Shown here one piece after another: positions 59,926 through 64,000 of a stretch of 64,000 bases of DNA. Position 1 is the stretch's first letter, and the number at the start of each line of letters is the position of its first letter. The stretch is from Channa striata (Eukaryota; Chordata; Actinopteri; Anabantiformes; Channidae). Below the pieces are notes generated by a model. It made no database searches, was not told the origin of the DNA, and worked only from the letters and a program-made list of their open reading frames with translations. A program made the position numbers and the translations under genes. Location of the stretch: positions 19,689,672 through 19,753,671 of the forward strand of contig CM065186.1 of assembly GCA_033026295.1 (NCBI GenBank), in the 5' to 3' direction.

Positions 59926-62549
59926 CTGAGTCAGTGCTGGTAGAAGGCCACAGTGTGAAATGACAGGAAGGATTGTCATTACTAAGCAGTGTGCTAAACC
60001 GCCAATGCAATTACTTCCAGCTATAATAAGAACAGCCGAAGAATAATGGCTACTGCAGTGTAGAAAAAACCCCACGTCTGTTTCAAAGGTCATCTACTTA
60101 GTTAAAAATGTTTCGGTGGAGTGACCCCCCTGTGAATTTTTACACAATGCCATCTTGACAGGGTTTTCTCCAGAATCGGCAGTGGAAACCTAATGAAAGC
60201 ATGACATGTTGCATGTGTAAAATGAGTTTCATATCTACGCTGTGCGACAACACTGGTAGAAGTTAATTTTACTGCCAACAAGACCATCAGTGACTTGGCT
60301 TTCCTCGGGTTTAGTGTCTATCAGTCCACAACCTGGAGTCGTTTATTAGTTTATGCCAAATACCTGTTTCTTCATCCTAATAGACTTGGTCAAGATCGAG
60401 ATATTGTGATACCTCTGCGCACCCCTGAAGTTAGCAAGATTCATTTGTACAGGAATTATTGAAACTACAATGAATTTAGAACATGACTAAAATTATCTTT
60501 TATAAGTACATATTAAACTGAATCTGTAAAATTTTAGATTTGACACGTGTCATTAAAAGTTGAATATAAGTTATATGAATCTTGTGGCCGATCAGTGTAT
60601 ATTTGTCTGTAGAGCAGCAGCTATTATTTGTGCACAGCTGACTCCTAACTATCCCTTTCATATCAGAGCCAGATGCTGGTGGTCCGAGTGTTCTAATGTG
60701 GCCACAGAGCTGGTGTCAGTGCAGTTTTTCCCCATCTGCTGCCTGTCCTGGCGGTTTGGGCTGTGTAGCCATTAACCGGGGTCAGCAGCTGCTAGAGCAT
60801 CGGTGTGCTGGCAGGTCCTCGTGTTCTCCCTGACCGTGTGTCACCCGCTCACCCTGGATGCATGTACATGAGGCGGCAACACTGCGGTGTGAGGTTACAG
60901 TGTCACTGTCATTAGAATAGAGGTCAGAGTGCTGTAATGACTTCCATGCTAAAAGGCCTGCTTCCTGTCAGCAGTGCCACAGGTCATCAGATACATCATC
61001 ATCATCACGGGACCCGCTATTTATTCTGGCCAAACAATGCCAGGGCTGCATGGAGCTTTGGGCACCACTTTAGGTCATACCTCCACTTTTACTCTAATTA
61101 CACTGGAATTAAACAAATAGAAGATGTTAACCACTGGTGACCTGTTCACACAGAACAGTAAAAGTCTCCGGTGAAACTTAATAGAGGTTGCAAACATGAA
61201 ACTCATTATTACTTCTCTATAAAACCAAATAATCCTTAAACTCTTTGGCTGTTTGGCTACCAACTAACGAGCAATGTCATACCAGTGACCAACACCTGAC
61301 CCGACTCTGATCCTGATACCTTTATGAAACTGAGTCATCAACATTTATCTTTTCTTTCCAAACTGTGCCAATTGTCATCCTCAACCCTGTGCTCTTTGTT
61401 TCTCAGATTAATGTGCACTGCTGGTTCTGGTCCCTAGGCGTCTCCTCCTGTACTGGGACCATCCTCATGGTCTCTGTATACTCGCCGCTAATATAATACC
61501 GCACCAAAAGGAATTACCATTTCCACTGACTATTTTGCTTCTGCCAGATCTGGACCACTTTGAAAATCCACAGGCCTTAAGAGCTGTGTCATAATCTGAC
61601 TGTCCTCAGACTCAGGAAGGTAAATGGATATGTACTAAAACATTTTAAACTAAGAAGAAAAAAAGTAAATTTAACATGACTTCACTTACAGACAACCTCA
61701 CCAGGAAAACTGAGGAGACTCACACACTTTTTGATGGTTTCAATTTCAGCTACTTAAAATTTACACAAGGCCATAACAGTAACTTTAAATTGCACGTTTA
61801 TTATGTGGAAATATATCCAGTCTCAGTTTGTGGACCTGATATCATAACACCATAGTAATAACCATTACTATTAACTGTGACACGTTCCCCCAAAATGTAC
61901 AAGTAATGCAATTAACTATAAGCATAAATAATCACGCCTTCTATACAATACGATAAAGTCTGTCCTACAGTATGGGGATGTGTATTTTAAGGTAAGCTTT
62001 TACTACTGTTACATGATAACTTGAACATACTTTTAAAAATGTATCATACATAACTTAAAAACCGAACTTCAAACATGAGCATTTTAGAAATTACACTGAA
62101 CTTTCACTTACAGTCTATAATAAAGTGGTCCAGCCTCTACATGTGGATTCATGACACATCTCACTCTCTTCACAGTTAGTAATAAACTTTAACTCTCTAA
62201 ACCCAATTTACCTGTACTGTCTGCTCTCCTTTGAGTCTGAGCCAAAACCAACAACAAAATGCAATATTCTTGTCACATATTCACTGGAATTATGGTTTAC
62301 AATTGCAATTACATGCATTTATTTTTTGGTACTTGAATTTATACTCAGAATTTGGAGCTAAGTGTGATAAGATAAGTGATAAAGACAAATGTAAAGCTCT
62401 GCCCTGCTCTGCTAAAATCTTAAGATAAGTTATCAACAGTCATTCTCATAAATATAATTTTAATTACCTTTAATATTTCCATTTCATTCACAATGCCTAT
62501 AGCTCTACCTGAAGTGTGCTTAGTTTTACTGCATTTTACTTCTCTATTC
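59926..62549. other. FHIT: Intronic stretch, nothing recognised
   Basis: No gene is evident. The piece at about 60570-60605 ('aatcttgtggccgatcagtgtata') resembles a second Tc1-family terminal repeat. The block at about 60655-60990 is G+C-richer with few repeats and might be conserved non-coding DNA. Confidence 0.45.
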
Positions 62550-62735
62550 CTCTACTTGCGTGGCCTAGTGGTTGGGAAGTCTCTCAGATCAAACCCCAGC
62601 TCGTGCAGCAGGTCTGTCCTTGAGCAACACGCCCAGGGCAAAGTGCCTGGGTGCTGCCCACTGTCCCCCCCAGAGGGATGGTTGAATGCAGAGGACAAGT
62701 TTCACTGTGACATGTGGATTTGCTTCTTCTCTATT
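62550..62735 (+). repeat. tRNA-derived SINE
   Basis: The head 'gtggcctagtggttggg' is a fair A-box; the B-box is degraded ('gatcaaacccc'). The middle, 'tccttgagcaacacgcccagggcaaagtgcctgggtgctgcccac', and the 3' part 'ccccccagagggatggttgaatgcagaggacaagtttcactgtgaca', relate it to the copy at 29652-29866. No activity is expected. Confidence 0.72.
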
Positions 62736-64000
62736 CACTCTACAGTCTGTGTTGTCTGCATCTCACCCCAAATCTAGAGTTTGTTTGATTTTTTTTTTTC
62801 GGTTATTTTCAGCAGGAATTGATCGGTTTACGAAAAGCTGGTTGGCACCATATTTGGTTGGGCCTAAGAATATGCAGGAATTTCTGAAATCTCACAGCAT
62901 TTATGTGGTTGTTTGCCTCAGAGCTTCCAGTCATCAGGTGTGTGCTCCTTCCACAATGTCAGAGACTCGAAATTAGTGGCAGTTTATGAAAATAGTGTTT
63001 AAATTAGACTCTTTTTGAAAGTCTTAGTCCCCGTTACTCGTTGGACAGTGTCTGTCAGTGTCTCTCATCAGCTGAACTGGGCAGTGGATTAATGAGGATT
63101 TGACTGTCCAGCACGTTTTTACTAGAAGCACGACAGTGTAGTTCTCATATCAGTGCAGGGTCTTGGCCACAATTCAGATGTGAGTACTTCGTATGGGGAA
63201 ATGTGGTATCAGGACAAATCCCAACTTGATAGTTTTAAATATAAACATGACCCCATTAACTGTTCATTTTACACTCATTATCCATTGCATTCCAGAGAAA
63301 ATCACCAAACTGTTTTATTGTGTAAAGCCTCTTTGAGTTCCTTGAAAAGCACAATATAAAAATGAATTATTCTGTTACATCCCAGACTCAGTGAGAATCG
63401 GGTGAACAAACCGTTTTTGTGTCTAACAAGTAAGATAATAAGATTGAAATTAAAGCCACACAGCAGCAGTTGGGTTTTATGTGTGTGTGTGTGTGTGTGT
63501 GTGGAGTGACAACCATCTCTGGCTTTAGCATGTTGTCATATAAACGTCTCTCTTGTACTGACAGAACATAGGTGTTCTCTGTTCTGTTTACCTCTCTGTC
63601 TCTCTCTCCTGACCCGCCCACCGCTACCATTTCTATAATGGTTCCTGCTACAAGAGGGCGGCTCAGTATAAAAGTGTAACAGCTGAACCACAGTACTATG
63701 TGTATTTGTCTCTCTCCACAGGAGCTAATAAATGCATGAACAGTTAAATAATACTCTTATAATAATACTATGCTCTTCCTGACGTGCCATTTTTCCAAGT
63801 CCTTCAGCCTGGAGGAGCACACATTGTTTGTCTCTCAAAAGACCCACAGACACATTTGCTAAAAGAAAGCCTCCATGTCAAATGTATATTCTCGCTATTG
63901 ATGCCTGCCTCCTCTTACAGTGGCAAATAATGGTAGCAATATATTTTTTGGGCGGGGCCCAAAACACTCAGATCAACTGCATTCAAACTGTTCAACCATA
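62736..64000. other. FHIT: Intronic stretch with GT microsatellite
   Basis: A (GT)n tract of about 11 units is at 63481-63503. A T run is near 62791-62800. No gene or exon is evident up to the window edge. Confidence 0.55.
63481..63503 (+). repeat. (GT)n microsatellite
   Basis: About eleven uninterrupted GT units. Confidence 0.92.

Noticed and set aside
1..64000. CRISPR array, operon, phage or other prokaryotic system
   Set aside because: The sequence is clearly vertebrate: spliced exon, SINEs, LINEs and Tc1 elements, and no long coding runs or direct-repeat arrays with spacers.

Overview
The window reads as intronic and intergenic DNA of a ray-finned fish, most likely a percomorph teleost. 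The evidence is an A+T-rich, gene-poor background with scattered (CA)n tracts, a dense population of Tc1-type DNA transposons and small TA-flanked MITEs, tRNA-derived SINEs with the usual fish core and tail, L2/Rex1-like LINE 3' ends and a Penelope-like relic. None of the bacterial-style open frames is a gene.

The one host-gene segment I can support is a short exon at 19310-19434 on the + strand. It encodes the N-terminus of FHIT, the fragile histidine triad diadenosine triphosphate hydrolase. It has a pyrimidine-tract acceptor, 19 nt of 5' leader, the start codon, 35 codons and a phase-1 end. No other FHIT exon is recognisable, so the window appears to hold at least 19 kb of the upstream intron and at least 44 kb of the following intron. 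This fits FHIT being a very large gene made of tiny exons.

Region by region: 1-19.3 kb is upstream intron with a minus-strand SINE (6.3 kb), a 410-bp MITE (8.3 kb), an old Tc1-family relic (9.2-10.4 kb) and a CA microsatellite (17.0 kb). 19.3-27.5 kb is the exon plus quiet intron with several A+T-rich blocks that look like possible conserved non-coding DNA. 27.5-35.5 kb holds a hAT-type MITE with an 8-bp target duplication, a composite Tc1 relic split by a SINE and a CpG-richer block, and a Tc1 element with long inverted repeats, TA duplications and a broken transposase. 35.5-43 kb has scattered relics. 43-47.6 kb is a repeat cluster: a Penelope-like reverse transcriptase relic, then a Tc1 relic that contains a LINE and a SINE, then a probable solo LTR. 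49.5-56.1 kb has a 177-bp MITE, two LINE relics, a SINE split by a Tc1-family deletion derivative, and another short element. 56-64 kb is quiet apart from a Tc1 fragment, a SINE and a GT microsatellite.

I found no new multi-gene system. The most informative items are the FHIT exon with its two competing splice donors, and the nested transposons whose order of insertion can be read from the sequence. Family names for repeats rest on remembered teleost repeat structure and were not searched.
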